Of a stretch of DNA of 44,479 bases, positions 1 through 11,723 are shown piece after piece; position 1 is the stretch's first letter; each line of letters opens with the position of its first letter. The notes under the pieces were generated by a model. It saw nothing but the letters and a program-made list of their open reading frames with translations, did not search any database and was not told the DNA's origin. A program made the position numbers and the translations under genes. The stretch comes from an uncultured Psychrobacter sp. (GTDB lineage: Bacteria; Pseudomonadota; Gammaproteobacteria; Pseudomonadales; Moraxellaceae): positions 1 to 44,479 of the forward strand of contig CAJXUF010000003.1 in NCBI GenBank assembly GCA_913061175.1, in the 5' to 3' direction.

Positions 1-1
1 G

Positions 2-1210
2 ATTTACAAAGAAAAAGATGTGGTAACTGGCGAATATCGCGGTGGCCCAGCTTATTACTTTGAACGTGCCCTTGGTCAAAAGTGGTACGGCATCCTCTTC
101 GCAATCGCTTCTATTTTATCATGCGGTATGTTCTTACCCGGTGTACAGGCGAACGGTGTTATCAGTGCATTTGCACAGGTAATGGGCGAAGGTACGATCA
201 TGAACGTTGCAGGCCTAGAAGTTGGCTCTATGCGTTTGGTCGGCTTGGCTATCATCTTAGTCGTGCTAGGTATCATCATCTTCGGTGGTATTAAGCGTAT
301 TGCAACCTTTACTGAGTTTGCAGTACCTTTCATGGCTTTAGGTTATATTGCCCTAGCGCTAATCATCATGTTCAGCAACTTCAGCTTGATTCCAGATGTA
401 TTTGGTATGATCGTTGGTGATGCATTCACTGCACAAGCAGGTTTTGGTGCTGCGATCGGTTGGGGTGTGAAACGTGGTATCTACTCTAACGAAGCTGGTC
501 AGGGTACAGGTCCTCACGCTGCTGCTGCTGCTGAAGTTGAGCATCCATCACAGCAGGGTCTAGTTCAGGCATTCTCAGTATATGTTGATACATTACTAGT
601 ATGTTCTGCTACTGCATTCATGATCTTGTCTACTGGCATGTACAACATTCAAGGTACGCTACCAGATGGCCAGTTCATCGTACAGAACGTTGCTGCTACT
701 ACTGAAATCAATGCTCCTGCGTTCACGCAAATGGCAATGGAATCTGTATACGGTACGTTTGGTAATGCCTTTATCGCAATCGCTGTATTCTTCTTTGCCT
801 TTACAACAATTCTGGCTTACTACTACATCGCTGAAGTAAACGTCGCTTACTTAACACGTTTCCTCGGTCGTAGTGCGAACAGAACTGGTCTATTCCTAGT
901 AAAAGTTCTTATCATGGCGATGGTTGCTTATGGTGGTCTAAACTCAGCTGGTTATATCTGGGCAATCGGTGATATCGGTGTTGGTCTTATGGCTTGGCTT
1001 AATATTGTTGGTATTCTTGTCATCTTCATCGTGGCTCGTCCAACTCTTACTATGCTTAAAGACTATGAAGCTCAGCGTAAAGCTGGCGTAACTCGCTATA
1101 GCTTTGACCCTGCTAAATTCGGTATCAAAAACGCACCGTATTGGGAAGAGCGTCATCTAGCGCAGCAAAAAAGCATGAACGCTGATCCATTACGTAAAGA
1201 TAAAGTGTAA
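2..1210 (+). CDS. Sodium:alanine symporter family protein (AlsT/AgcS-like), 5' truncated by window start
   Basis: Frame is open from base 2 (IYKEKDVVTGEYRGGPAYYFERALG...). RGGPAYY and GWGVKRGIYSNEAGQGTGPHAAAAAEVEHPSQQGLVQAFSVYVDTLLVCSATAFMIL are characteristic of the family. Confidence 0.95.
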   Translation: MYKEKDVVTGEYRGGPAYYFERALGQKWYGILFAIASILSCGMFLPGVQANGVISAFAQVMGEGTIMNVAGLEVGSMRLVGLAIILVVLGIIIFGGIKRIATFTEFAVPFMALGYIALALIIMFSNFSLIPDVFGMIVGDAFTAQAGFGAAIGWGVKRGIYSNEAGQGTGPHAAAAAEVEHPSQQGLVQAFSVYVDTLLVCSATAFMILSTGMYNIQGTLPDGQFIVQNVAATTEINAPAFTQMAMESVYGTFGNAFIAIAVFFFAFTTILAYYYIAEVNVAYLTRFLGRSANRTGLFLVKVLIMAMVAYGGLNSAGYIWAIGDIGVGLMAWLNIVGILVIFIVARPTLTMLKDYEAQRKAGVTRYSFDPAKFGIKNAPYWEERHLAQQKSMNADPLRKDKV

Positions 1211-1251
1211 GTCGATTTAATAGGATTGCTACTTAGTCTTATTGAATAAAT

Positions 1252-1284
1252 AAAAAGCCCGAGACCATGTTCTCGGGCTTTTTT
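1252..1284 (+). terminator. Intrinsic terminator after symporter
   Basis: AAAAAGCCCGAGACCATGTTCTCGGGCTTTTTT: GC stem plus T-run. Confidence 0.9.
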
Positions 1285-1546
1285 GTTTGGATGTTTTTCT
1301 ATACCGCTACAGAATAGCTTACCGAAAAAACATCGAAGCCCACGTTCATACGAGCTGATTTAATACCTTAAAACTACCTTTCTAATTTTTAAAATTAACT
1401 TGTATTTGACACAACATATAACTGTCATTTTGCATTTTTCCTGCCTTTGTATAGAGCTTACTTTGATATTTTATAACCTTATTTTTATTAGGTAGCCGTA
1501 CTCGTATAGTTAACCCATAGTTCCCCTATTCTTAATCTATAGACGT

Positions 1547-1577
1547 AAAAAAGCCTAGCACGATGGCTAGGCTTTCT
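1547..1577 (-). terminator. Intrinsic terminator after FAS1 gene
   Basis: AAAAAAGCCTAGCACGATGGCTAGGCTTTC; T-run lies on the minus strand. Confidence 0.8.
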
Positions 1578-1620
1578 TCAAATAACTTGTAGATTATGAA
1601 TCTATGCGTTAATAAATAGC

Positions 1621-2226
1621 TTATTCAGGCATTAATACTGCATCGATAGTGTGTACCACACCATTGGTTGCCATAATATCTGTACCAGTGATATTTGCTG
1701 TGTTACCAGTAGCATCAGTAATTACATTGTCTTCACTAATAGTAATGGTTTTACCATTCGCCGTTTCGATCTCAGTACCGTATGGAATATCAGCCGCTTT
1801 AACTTCCATTGCTAGTACATGGTAAGGAAGGACAGTTTTTAACAAGTCTGTATTGGCCAATAACTCTTCTTTAGTCACGCCTAGTTTTTCTAGTACTGGA
1901 GCAAATGCATCATCAGTTGGGGCAAATACAGTATGCTTAGTTTCTTCCATTAGCATAGTATCAAGACCAGCAGCCTGTAGCGCAGCGGTTAAGATAGTTA
2001 GATTTTCGTTTTCTGCTGCGATTTCAGCGATAGTCTGAGTCGCTTCCATGTCCATTTCGGCCATTGGCTCTGCTTCAACAGCTTCTGTTTCAGCAACTGG
2101 CTCAACTGCCATTTCTTCAGTGGCTTCTGGTTCAGTTGGCTCTGCAACAGTTTCAGTATCGTTACACGCTGCTAGTGACATGGCTGCGGTTACAACTGCG
2201 ATAGATAACAAGTTCTTCTTTAACAT
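1621..2226 (-). CDS. Fasciclin (FAS1) domain lipoprotein
   Basis: Signal peptide with lipobox (MSLAAC), acidic E/P-rich linker, FAS1 motifs HTVFAPTDDAF ... LPYHVLA ... NGVVHTIDAVLMP. Confidence 0.92.
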   Translation of the reverse strand: MLKKNLLSIAVVTAAMSLAACNDTETVAEPTEPEATEEMAVEPVAETEAVEAEPMAEMDMEATQTIAEIAAENENLTILTAALQAAGLDTMLMEETKHTVFAPTDDAFAPVLEKLGVTKEELLANTDLLKTVLPYHVLAMEVKAADIPYGTEIETANGKTITISEDNVITDATGNTANITGTDIMATNGVVHTIDAVLMPE

Positions 2227-2396
2227 AGGTAATTCCTTTTTGGATAAATAATTGATTAAGGGATTTATTTAAATTAATAACTTTCGATAAATATAATGGC
2301 GACCAATAATTGATAAATGTATCAATTACTTAGTCATACTATTTAGTCCGTTATATTGATAGTTCTCAGTCTAACTGTTTAATTTTCAAATGGTAT

Positions 2397-2467
2397 TTAC
2401 TTAGGTAGCAACACTGTATCAATCACGTATATAGCATTGTTTGCTTGTATATCAGTTATTGCGATTT
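2397..2467 (-). pseudogene. Remnant of a third FAS1 gene (C-terminal ~23 codons only)
   Basis: Minus-strand translation KIAITDIQANNAIYVIDTVLLPK-stop matches VKTDIAANNGVVHVIDRVLLPK-stop of the neighbour; preceded by an in-frame stop. Confidence 0.7.
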
Positions 2468-2560
2468 TTCAGACAAAATGATGGTGATTAACTATTTTCG
2501 GATTTTTACTTTGAAAATCTAACCTAAATAGAAACTTATATAGATAAAGCTCTAAAGTCT

Positions 2561-2605
2561 AAAACAGCCATTGTCTGATAACGAAATCATCACAAACAAT
2601 GGCTG
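2561..2605 (-). terminator. Probable intrinsic terminator after second FAS1 gene
   Basis: CAGCCATTGT...ACAATGGCTG perfect 10-bp stem, followed by TTTTA on the minus strand. Confidence 0.6.
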
Positions 2606-2648
2606 CTTAGTCTTATAATAAATACAGTTGATATGCCTCAGCTAATAC

Positions 2649-3203
2649 TTATTTAGGCAACAATACTCTATCGATTACATGGACAACACCATTGTTGGCA
2701 GCGATATCAGTCTTCACGATATTCGTTGTGCGACCGTTTTCATCCATTAATTTGCCTTCTTTGGTTACCATCAACGTGTCTTTGCTAGCGGTCATTACGT
2801 TACCAGGCTTGACGTCTTTGGCATACATAGCCATATCACCAGCGACTACGTGATAACCCAATACTTTGGTTAATAATGGCTTATTGGCAAATAACTGTGC
2901 TTTGGTCATACCTGTTTCTTGCAATGCTTGCATAAAGGCGGCATTGGTCGGTGCAAATACCGTATAGTGGGCGTTAGGATCAGACAACATATCTACTAGA
3001 CCTGCTGCTTGTACCGCTTCTACCAATACTGAAAAATCAGGATTGCTTTGGGCAATTTGTACAACATTCATCTTAGCCATACTCTGACTGTGCATTGGTG
3101 CTTTCATATCACCCGTCTTTGCTGGCATCATATTATTACAAGCACTTAGACCTGCAATTGAGATAGCCAATGTACCGATGGTGGCAATTTTAGTAAGTTT
3201 CAT
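2649..3203 (-). CDS. Fasciclin (FAS1) domain lipoprotein
   Basis: Lipobox ISIAGLSAC; HYTVFAPTNAAF, LGYHVVAGD, NNGVVHVIDRVLLPK. Confidence 0.93.
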   Translation of the reverse strand: MKLTKIATIGTLAISIAGLSACNNMMPAKTGDMKAPMHSQSMAKMNVVQIAQSNPDFSVLVEAVQAAGLVDMLSDPNAHYTVFAPTNAAFMQALQETGMTKAQLFANKPLLTKVLGYHVVAGDMAMYAKDVKPGNVMTASKDTLMVTKEGKLMDENGRTTNIVKTDIAANNGVVHVIDRVLLPK

Positions 3204-3775
3204 AACATTTTCCTTAATGATTTGAATTTCTTTGACGTTAGTATTGTTTCAACTATGGTATTACTGTCTTACAGATCATCCTGCCTGCTAATGCCATTTG
3301 CTCACCATACTGTATTACTAACACTGATACTCTTGGTGCCAGTTACTGCTAATAAATGAGCCTATATTTATAAGTAGGACTTACTAAGACCTTGTATTTC
3401 TGAAATTAAATTAACATGTAAGCAATCTTTATCAACCTGCCTTTGCGCAATTTTTTGTGGTATGGATGTAAATTCTGTCTGACTTCTGAGCGTTCCCGTT
3501 GGCTTTCATTTGCAAAAGAAAAGCTTTATGTAAGCCCTTAGCGAAATGATATTCATTTGTGCGTATCTGCTTTATGAAATAGACTCTAATACCTTGCTTT
3601 GTTACTTAGCTCTCCTCTTATTTATCTATTGCCAAAGAGGAATATGCAGTATCCCTATGTAGTAAACTTTTCATGCTAAAATAATGCAAATTTGCGGTCC
3701 TCTTCGTGAGACTCTGCACGCTACTGGTTTGTTATTCCTTCTTTTTTTAATAATTACGATATAAGCAGCACACCT

Positions 3776-6700
3776 ATGATTCCAACGACGACCTCACTAA
3801 CCGATTCTCATACCGATACCGCCTCTAACTCCTCATCCGCTAATGACTTTATATTAACGCCGCCTGCTGTATTTCCGTTTGAAGAGCAGCAGCTAACCGC
3901 TCGTGCCCGTATTACTGAGCAGATGGCATCACGCATTTTGATGTTAGACGGTGCGATGGGTACGCAGATTCAGACCTATAAGTTAGAAGAAGCGGATTAT
4001 CGTGGTGAGCGTTTTGCTGATATTGACCAAGATGTACGCGGCAACAACGACCTGCTGGTACTGACTCAGCCGCACATGATCAAAGACATTCATCACGATC
4101 ATCTGCTAGCGGGCGCTGATATCATCGAGACCAATACCTTTAATGGTACGCGTCTGTCGATGGCGGACTATGACATGCAGTATCTAGTGCCAGAACTGAA
4201 TAGGACAGCGGCCAAGATTGCTAGAGCAGCGGCGGATGAATTTACCGCAAAAACGCCTGAGAAACCGCGCTTCGTTGCAGGTGTCGTGGGTCCGACGTCA
4301 CGTACGTGCTCGCTATCGCCTGATGTCAATGATCCTGCGTTTCGTAATATTACCTTTGATGAGTTGGTACTCAATTATCGTGAAGCGACCTTATGCCTAA
4401 TAGAGGGCGGCGTCGATATTATTTTGATTGAGACGATCTTCGATACGCTCAATGCCAAAGCGGCGATATTTGCGATCACTGGTGTGTTTGATGATATTGG
4501 CTTTGAATTGCCAATCATGATTTCGGGTACGATTACCGACGCGTCAGGCCGCACGCTGTCTGGTCAAACGGCTGAGGCATTTTATAACTCTATCCGCCAT
4601 GCCAAGCCTCTATCTGTTGGCTTTAACTGTGCGCTAGGTGCTGATGCGCTGCGTCCACATATTCAGACATTGTCAAACATCGCTGATACTTACGTCTCTG
4701 CGCATCCAAACGCTGGTCTGCCCAATGAGTTTGGTGAGTATGATGAAACCGCTGAAGAAACGGCTGCCCTACTTGAAGGTTTTGCCAAAGCAGGTATCTT
4801 AAACATCGTGGGCGGCTGCTGTGGTACAACGCCTGAGCATATCCGTCAAATCGCTAAAGTCGTGGCGAACTATCCACCGCGTGTCATCCCTGAGATAGCG
4901 CCTGCCTGCCGCTTGTCAGGACTCGAACCATTTACCATCAACTCTGATAGCTTGTTTGTCAATGTCGGTGAGCGTACCAACGTCACAGGCTCTAAAAAAT
5001 TCCTACGCTTGATTAAAACCGAAGCCTATACCGAAGCACTCGATGTCGCTCGCGATCAGGTCGAAGGCGGTGCGCAGATCGTCGATATCAATATGGACGA
5101 AGGCATGCTCGACTCCAAGCAGGCGATGATTCACTTCGTCAACTTGGTCTCAGGCGAACCAGATATCAGCCGTGTCCCACTGATGATTGACTCGTCTAAA
5201 TGGGACATCATCGAAGAAGGCCTCAAGCGTACGCAGGGTAAATCGGTCGTCAACTCTATCTCATTAAAAGAAGGTCACGCTGAGTTCGTTGAGCGTGCCA
5301 AATTATGCATGCGTTACGGTGCCGCGATTATCGTCATGGCATTTGATGAAGACGGACAGGCTGACACTTATGAGCGCAAGATTGAGATATCTAAACGCAG
5401 CTATGACGTACTGGTCAACGAAGTGGGCTTCCCATCAGAAGACATTATCTTTGACCCAAATATCTTTGCCGTCGCCACAGGTATCACCGAGCATAATAAC
5501 TACGGCGCTGACTTTATCAATGCCACACGTTGGATTACGGAAAATCTACCAAATGCCATGGTCTCGGGCGGCGTATCCAACGTCTCGTTTAGTTTCCGTG
5601 GTAACCCAATCCGTGAAGCGATCAACTCCGTATTCTTGTACCACGCGATCAAAAACGGCCTAACCATGGGTATCGTCAACCCAGCCATGCTTGAGCTGTA
5701 CGATGATATTCCAAAAGAAGCCCGTGACGCTATCGAAGATGTCATGCTCAACCGCAATCAAGGTGAAACTGGTCAAGATGCAACTGAGCGTCTGATGACC
5801 GTCGCTGAAAACTACCAAGATGGCGGCAAGAAAAAAGACAGCACCGTCGATATGAGCTGGCGCGAAGGTACGGTAGAAGAACGTATCGCCCACGCACTGG
5901 TCAAAGGCGTGACGACCTTTATCGAAGCGGATACCAAAGAAGCATGGGAGAAATACCCTAAACCGCTAGAAGTCATCGAAGGCCCACTGATGGACGGTAT
6001 GAATATCGTCGGTGACCTATTCGGTGCAGGTAAAATGTTCCTACCGCAAGTCGTAAAATCTGCCCGCGTGATGAAGCAATCCGTCGCGTGGCTAAACCCG
6101 TATATCGAAGCGGAAAAAGTCGAAGGCGAAGTCAAAGGTAAAATCCTAATGGCAACCGTCAAAGGCGACGTACATGATATCGGCAAAAATATCGTCGGCG
6201 TGGTGCTTGGCTGTAACGGCTATGATATCGTCGATCTAGGCGTCATGGTACCTTGTGAAAAAATCCTCGATACTGCCATCGCAGAAAAAGTCGATATCAT
6301 CGGTCTGTCTGGTCTGATTACCCCAAGTCTCGATGAGATGGTCTATGTCGCCAAGCAAATGCAAGAGCGCGGCATGACACTACCATTAATGATTGGCGGT
6401 GCAACGACGTCGAAAGCGCATACTGCCGTCAAGGTCGAGCCGCAATATCAAAACGATGGCGTCATCTATGTATCGGACGCTTCGCGCTCAGTCGGCGTGG
6501 TGACCAAATTGCTATCAAAAGAGCACCGTCAAGCACTCATCGATGAGACACGTGAAGAATATGTCAAAGTGCGTGAGCGTCTGGCTAAGCGTCAACCAAA
6601 AGCCGCCAAAGTCACCTATGCTGAATCGGTCAAGATTGGCTTTCAGTATGATTGGAAAAACTATGTGCCACCCGTGCCAAATAAGCTAGGACAAGTGATA

Positions 6701-7579
6701 TTGGATGACTATCCAATCGCGAATCTGCTGCCTTATATTGACTGGACACCATTCTTTATTTCTTGGGGTCTGACCGGTAAATACCCGAAAATATTGCAAG
6801 ATGATGTGGTCGGTGAAGCGGCTCGTGATCTGTTTGAAAATGCAGAAGAGCTGCTACAAAAGATGATTGATGAGAAATCAATCGTAGCCAAAGGGGTGTT
6901 TAAACTGATGCCTGCGCGCCGTACTGGGGCCGATACCGTGACTGTGTATGATAATGCGCCTGCTGATGGTGGCAAACCAACCTATCAGTTTGAGCACTTA
7001 CGTCAGCAAAGCGACAAAGCTAGCGGCAAGCCAAACTTTAGCTTGGCAGACTTCATCTCACCATCAGAGACGCATACCGATCACTTGGGCGGTTTTACTG
7101 TCTCAATCGTCGGTACAGAAGCACTCGCTGAGCAATATAAAGCAGCAGGCGATGACTACAACGCCATCATGGTACAGGCACTGTCTGACCGCTTAGCTGA
7201 AGCATTCGCTGAGCATCTACATGAGCTCATCCGTAAAGAATATTGGGGCTATCAACCAACTGAGTCACTCACTAATGATGAGATGATTAAAGAAAAATAC
7301 GTCGGTATCCGCCCTGCACCTGGCTACCCTGCCTGCCCTGAGCATACGGAAAAAGGCAAATTGTTTGATTGGCTGGGTACAGTAGATGCGATTGGTACGA
7401 CGCTAACTGAAAGCTATGCAATGTGGCCTGCGTCATCGGTCAGCGGATTCTATTACTCACATCCTGATAGTGAGTATTTCAACGTCGGTAAAATCAGCCG
7501 TGACCAGTTAGAGAGTTATGCTGAGCGTAAAGGCTGGGATATGAAGACTGCTGAGAAGTGGTTAAATCCGAATTTGTAG
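3776..7579 (+). CDS. metH: Cobalamin-dependent methionine synthase
   Basis: [33 protein letters not shown]12 motif [20 protein letters not shown], activation domain [14 protein letters not shown]; 1267 aa. Confidence 0.98.
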   Translation: MIPTTTSLTDSHTDTASNSSSANDFILTPPAVFPFEEQQLTARARITEQMASRILMLDGAMGTQIQTYKLEEADYRGERFADIDQDVRGNNDLLVLTQPHMIKDIHHDHLLAGADIIETNTFNGTRLSMADYDMQYLVPELNRTAAKIARAAADEFTAKTPEKPRFVAGVVGPTSRTCSLSPDVNDPAFRNITFDELVLNYREATLCLIEGGVDIILIETIFDTLNAKAAIFAITGVFDDIGFELPIMISGTITDASGRTLSGQTAEAFYNSIRHAKPLSVGFNCALGADALRPHIQTLSNIADTYVSAHPNAGLPNEFGEYDETAEETAALLEGFAKAGILNIVGGCCGTTPEHIRQIAKVVANYPPRVIPEIAPACRLSGLEPFTINSDSLFVNVGERTNVTGSKKFLRLIKTEAYTEALDVARDQVEGGAQIVDINMDEGMLDSKQAMIHFVNLVSGEPDISRVPLMIDSSKWDIIEEGLKRTQGKSVVNSISLKEGHAEFVERAKLCMRYGAAIIVMAFDEDGQADTYERKIEISKRSYDVLVNEVGFPSEDIIFDPNIFAVATGITEHNNYGADFINATRWITENLPNAMVSGGVSNVSFSFRGNPIREAINSVFLYHAIKNGLTMGIVNPAMLELYDDIPKEARDAIEDVMLNRNQGETGQDATERLMTVAENYQDGGKKKDSTVDMSWREGTVEERIAHALVKGVTTFIEADTKEAWEKYPKPLEVIEGPLMDGMNIVGDLFGAGKMFLPQVVKSARVMKQSVAWLNPYIEAEKVEGEVKGKILMATVKGDVHDIGKNIVGVVLGCNGYDIVDLGVMVPCEKILDTAIAEKVDIIGLSGLITPSLDEMVYVAKQMQERGMTLPLMIGGATTSKAHTAVKVEPQYQNDGVIYVSDASRSVGVVTKLLSKEHRQALIDETREEYVKVRERLAKRQPKAAKVTYAESVKIGFQYDWKNYVPPVPNKLGQVILDDYPIANLLPYIDWTPFFISWGLTGKYPKILQDDVVGEAARDLFENAEELLQKMIDEKSIVAKGVFKLMPARRTGADTVTVYDNAPADGGKPTYQFEHLRQQSDKASGKPNFSLADFISPSETHTDHLGGFTVSIVGTEALAEQYKAAGDDYNAIMVQALSDRLAEAFAEHLHELIRKEYWGYQPTESLTNDEMIKEKYVGIRPAPGYPACPEHTEKGKLFDWLGTVDAIGTTLTESYAMWPASSVSGFYYSHPDSEYFNVGKISRDQLESYAERKGWDMKTAEKWLNPNL

Positions 7580-7590
7580 GGATAGTTTGG

Positions 7591-7625
7591 AGTAGGATTG
7601 GTTTTTATAGCTGATCCTACTTTTG
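7591..7625 (+). terminator. Probable intrinsic terminator after metH
   Basis: AGTAGGAT...ATCCTACT plus T-run. Confidence 0.6.
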
Positions 7626-7690
7626 CTCATATTTCATTTAGCACTAAATATAAACATTCAAAATAATTTAGATCAACGACAAAATAATTG

Positions 7691-9466
7691 TTAATCATAA
7701 TTATAGTTTTTATTAATTAGTAAAGGTGTATTTTCAAGCTCAACGCCTCTTCTAGTCGTTCTTCCACTTTCGCTAATAAGATGAAGGTTTTGTTTAGCTC
7801 TTGAACAAATTACATATAACAGTTTTCTTGAGACTTCTAGTTCATTCACACTTCTCGACATGATTTCGTTCCAATGTGGTATATAACCTCTCAATAATCC
7901 GAAAGCAATTACTGTTTCAAACTCCTCTCCTTTGATACCAACACATGTGTTGATAACAACTCCTCTTCTTTCTTTATATAGATTTTTGAAAGATACAATA
8001 TCACTTGGAACATCGTAATTAGTGTCAGCAAATCGTCGATTTATATTTTCAAAATATACATTCCGACTTTCTTCGATAGTTTTAAAATTATTGATATTCA
8101 GTCCCAGTTCAACCAGAAATTTATCAAAGCACTCATGGAGATAAGGTATTGCTTCAGTTTCATATGAAGAAATAGAGTTAACTAGGCGTAAAATATTACG
8201 TTCAGAATTATGTGGTTCCACAAAAATATTACCGGTATGCTCATAGTATTTATCCATTAGTTCTCTAGCCCACTGATACCTTAAAGCATAAATATTAGGG
8301 CTAGGCTCTGTCAGAAACAGGCGAGACAATTTATACCAAAAATTATCTTTGTTCTTTGACATAGGCACAATTCCAGATGCATCAAAATTAATATTTGGTA
8401 GTATTGTTTGTAATTGCCTAGCTATAATTGTAATAAGCCACCATTGTGGAACTAATATACATATCTCATTTTCAGGAATATTCTTATCAATATTATCTTG
8501 TATTAATCTAGCTACTTCTGTTACTAAGTTATCTTTATGGATCGTATTGTTATACGTAATAACCCCCTGTACATTTGCCTTAACGCCAGTAGCAATAATT
8601 GGAATACCAATGCTTTGAAAACTATGATAAAAGTCAATAATTCTTTGTGTTGATCTAAAGTTTCCAGTTAATGGTAAATTCTTTACTTCTTCCCCATTTA
8701 GTTCGGTTTCAATCTCCTTCTTACTTTTGGCAACTCCTCCAAAGCTGTGATAAATTGCTTGATCCACATCTCCAGCCAAAAACAAGGAAGTAGCACCATC
8801 ACTTGCGTTAACAATAGAACAAAGTATCGCGTATGACAAATCCTGTGTATCCTGATATTCATCCACACATATTAAATGTAATAGCTTTGATAATACTTTA
8901 GAAATTTCTGGATAATCCTTAAGTAACTTAAACGAGTAATAAAGCAAAATATCAAAATCTATAAGTTTTTGTCTCTTCAATTCCGTATGATAATCTGTTA
9001 ACAATCTTATTTTTAGCGCGTCAGATTCTGCAAAACTTCCATCTCTTTCAAAACGTGTATTAATGTTATCGAAAGAATTTAATTGATGGATACCTTTTAA
9101 ATCGTTCAATAACGATGATGTAAAAGATTCATCAGCAATTATATAACCATTTTGAAGATCAGTTAAGTAGCAAGAATATGGTTTTATAATCCATTCTAAA
9201 CAGAAAGAATGCAAAGTACCTGACCAAACTTTTTTACTGTCTATACCCATACGTTCTAATCGTTTGAATATCTCTTCGGATGCTCGAACAGTAAAGGTAA
9301 CAGCAATAGCTTTTTTCTTACTTGTATCGTCTAATTGACTAACTTCATATGCTAACTTATGAATAATCGTTTTAGTTTTGCCACTGCCAGGGCAAGCAGA
9401 TAGTAAAACGTGACCTTCTTCTCTAACAGCTCTGATTTGTTCGGGGGTGAGATTATTAAAAATCAT
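7691..9466 (-). CDS. UvrD/PcrA-like superfamily 1 helicase, GajB-like (candidate Gabija)
   Basis: NLTPEQIRAVREEGHVLLSACPGSGKTKTI (Q motif and Walker A), CVDEYQDTQDL (Walker B), LTGNFRSTQRI (motif IV-like); overlaps the OLD nuclease gene by ~11 bp. Confidence 0.88.
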   Translation of the reverse strand: MIFNNLTPEQIRAVREEGHVLLSACPGSGKTKTIIHKLAYEVSQLDDTSKKKAIAVTFTVRASEEIFKRLERMGIDSKKVWSGTLHSFCLEWIIKPYSCYLTDLQNGYIIADESFTSSLLNDLKGIHQLNSFDNINTRFERDGSFAESDALKIRLLTDYHTELKRQKLIDFDILLYYSFKLLKDYPEISKVLSKLLHLICVDEYQDTQDLSYAILCSIVNASDGATSLFLAGDVDQAIYHSFGGVAKSKKEIETELNGEEVKNLPLTGNFRSTQRIIDFYHSFQSIGIPIIATGVKANVQGVITYNNTIHKDNLVTEVARLIQDNIDKNIPENEICILVPQWWLITIIARQLQTILPNINFDASGIVPMSKNKDNFWYKLSRLFLTEPSPNIYALRYQWARELMDKYYEHTGNIFVEPHNSERNILRLVNSISSYETEAIPYLHECFDKFLVELGLNINNFKTIEESRNVYFENINRRFADTNYDVPSDIVSFKNLYKERRGVVINTCVGIKGEEFETVIAFGLLRGYIPHWNEIMSRSVNELEVSRKLLYVICSRAKQNLHLISESGRTTRRGVELENTPLLINKNYNYD

Positions 9467-11624
9467 ATAAACTTAACAACTTTGTCAATGGATCTTCTGG
9501 TAGTTCATTCTGATAATTACTCATAAAAAACTCTTCATCATTTTGCAGTTCTTCACGCCAATCCCATTCATCACTATATTCCAACTCTCCTCCATCCACA
9601 AAGTCTTGATGGGTTAGCTCATAACGGGTATTTAATCTATATTCTGCTGATTTCACTTTGGAAGCCAAATCTAAATGAGGTGATGCCCAAGCAATCGCTT
9701 TTAAAATATACTCAGGTATATTCACATACTCATTTACCTGTTCTGCGACTGCGATAGCAAACCAACCTTTACCTGCTTTTTTAGCCAGTCTTAGCACCTC
9801 TGTACCTTGAATTTCTATATCATTACTTTCAAGTTTCTCTTTTGAGGATTCCATCGCCGTTAAAGACGTTTCTTCGTAAATTTCACTTAAGACTGGTACA
9901 AAGATATTGCTATTTTCATCGCTAATTAAATCTACTTCAAAAGTGTGTTTAGCATAGAAAGTTTTAATACAATCATTTTCACTACAAAACTCTTCAAGCT
10001 TTTCTCTTCTTTCTTGACCGCTTTTTTGCGAGTTTTTAGCTTTAGTTTGACCTGTAGTATGAGTAGAATCTGGGTTAGAAGGGAGCTGAATAAATGCCTC
10101 ATCTAAATCTGTAAGAATAGCGCATCTTCGATTCACTCTTTGCTGATGATATATATTGGCAATGTTCTCAAAACTTGTACTTCCAACGTTGATAACACTG
10201 ACTCCAATCTCATCCAAAGATAAACCAAATACTTTTTGAAATATTACTGGAAGTAAAATTTGTTCCGCATCCCCTTCAACTAGTACTACACCTTTAGCAA
10301 ATAGCAGATCACTTCTAACAGCGTCTAAATAACGCTCAATCCTCTTTATTTTATTAACCTCTAATCCATTTGTGGGGTTAAACACTACTGAACCGTTGCC
10401 TAAACGACTAAGAATATTGATACTACTAATCTTACTTACAGAAGATATCTGCGTGGAGTGGGTAGAGATGAATATTTGTGGCTTATGTTCATGTCTACCT
10501 AAGTTATCGAAAAGCGTCTTTTGAATATGAGTGTGTATATGAGCTTCAGGCTCTTCTATTAGTAGCAAATTAGCTACTTTATCTGTTTTTATTTTTTCAT
10601 ATTCATATAGTTTTAGAGAAAGGAAGATGAGATTAGCACCACCTAGACTCAACTCTGACAATCTACCTACATGTTCGTTATCTGAATCACCTACCCATAA
10701 TTTCAAAGACTGTAATAGCTTATCCATTTCATTAGGTAGTTCAGCTCTTACTTCTATATTGGGAGCATAAGTTGTACCAACTGCTTGTTTTAAGCTACTA
10801 TCAATTCCCTTTTGCACAGTAGATACTTCCTCAAGCTTTGAAATGTTTTCATTGAGTTCATTTATACTATTAACTAAATCTGACTGAATACCTATTTCTA
10901 CTTTTTTATCCTTACCTCTCAATAAACCAACCAATGGATTTTTCGAGTAAGAGCGTAAATCACTACTTACATCACGTAATGCTTTAATAAAAGTACAAGA
11001 TATTTCGTCGTATAAATTTAGTTCTCTAGGTAAATAAACACCATAAATTTGTGTTCCAGCTTGATTAGGATCTGGGAATATAATTTCTTCAAAATTACCA
11101 ACGTACTGATCATAAAAATCATCTTCACTACATTGTGCTGACCCCTTACATAGATAAACTGTTTCATAATCATCAATGGTTATTTTATCTAACAATACTT
11201 GTAATCCATCTTTATTTTTATCCACCTCTCGAGAGTAGTCATAAATTTCCTGTCTAACATGACGCTTAGGACGAAAGCAAAGCGTATAGCTTCCTTGAGT
11301 TTGATTTCGTTCGTTACTATTACTTACATCTCCACAAGCATGAATACTAAGCGCTTGAGTAGCATCATCGAAACCTAGTGCTTCGAAATTTAAAGTTAGT
11401 ATTATCCAATGCCCTCTCCAATCAGATAACTGTCTGCTAAAATCGTTTTCAGTAAGTTTAAGGTATCGAGGTAGTGTATCGTCTAACATTAGTCTAAGTG
11501 CATAGAACAAATTAGTCTTGCCTGAGCCATTTTCACCTATTATTGTATTTACTCCTTCGGAAAAATTTAATTGAGCAGATTCGAAGTTTCGAAAATTTCT
11601 AATGAAAAATTTTGATATATGCAC
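9456..11624 (-). CDS. OLD-family ATP-dependent endonuclease (AAA ATPase plus TOPRIM), GajA-like (candidate Gabija)
   Basis: FRNFESAQLNFSEGVNTIIGENGSGKTNLFYALRLML; LLIEEPEAHIHTHIQ; FISTHSTQISS; TOPRIM VVLVEGDAEQILLPVIF ... AILTDLDEAF. Confidence 0.9.
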   Translation of the reverse strand: MHISKFFIRNFRNFESAQLNFSEGVNTIIGENGSGKTNLFYALRLMLDDTLPRYLKLTENDFSRQLSDWRGHWIILTLNFEALGFDDATQALSIHACGDVSNSNERNQTQGSYTLCFRPKRHVRQEIYDYSREVDKNKDGLQVLLDKITIDDYETVYLCKGSAQCSEDDFYDQYVGNFEEIIFPDPNQAGTQIYGVYLPRELNLYDEISCTFIKALRDVSSDLRSYSKNPLVGLLRGKDKKVEIGIQSDLVNSINELNENISKLEEVSTVQKGIDSSLKQAVGTTYAPNIEVRAELPNEMDKLLQSLKLWVGDSDNEHVGRLSELSLGGANLIFLSLKLYEYEKIKTDKVANLLLIEEPEAHIHTHIQKTLFDNLGRHEHKPQIFISTHSTQISSVSKISSINILSRLGNGSVVFNPTNGLEVNKIKRIERYLDAVRSDLLFAKGVVLVEGDAEQILLPVIFQKVFGLSLDEIGVSVINVGSTSFENIANIYHQQRVNRRCAILTDLDEAFIQLPSNPDSTHTTGQTKAKNSQKSGQERREKLEEFCSENDCIKTFYAKHTFEVDLISDENSNIFVPVLSEIYEETSLTAMESSKEKLESNDIEIQGTEVLRLAKKAGKGWFAIAVAEQVNEYVNIPEYILKAIAWASPHLDLASKVKSAEYRLNTRYELTHQDFVDGGELEYSDEWDWREELQNDEEFFMSNYQNELPEDPLTKLLSLYDF

Positions 11625-11723
11625 GTTTAATCTCTATTTCTAGTTAATGTTTGACCTATCTATAATGATTGATATAACTACGTTGCTTATTTCATAGATT
11701 ATACTTATTTTCTAAATTTCAGC

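Noticed and set aside
3204-3775. Cobalamin or SAM riboswitch upstream of metH
   Set aside because: No recognisable B12-box or SAM-riboswitch helices by eye; a covariance-model search would be decisive.
5812-6186. 124-aa minus-strand ORF (and other ORFs inside metH)
   Set aside because: Shadow ORFs within a confidently assigned gene.
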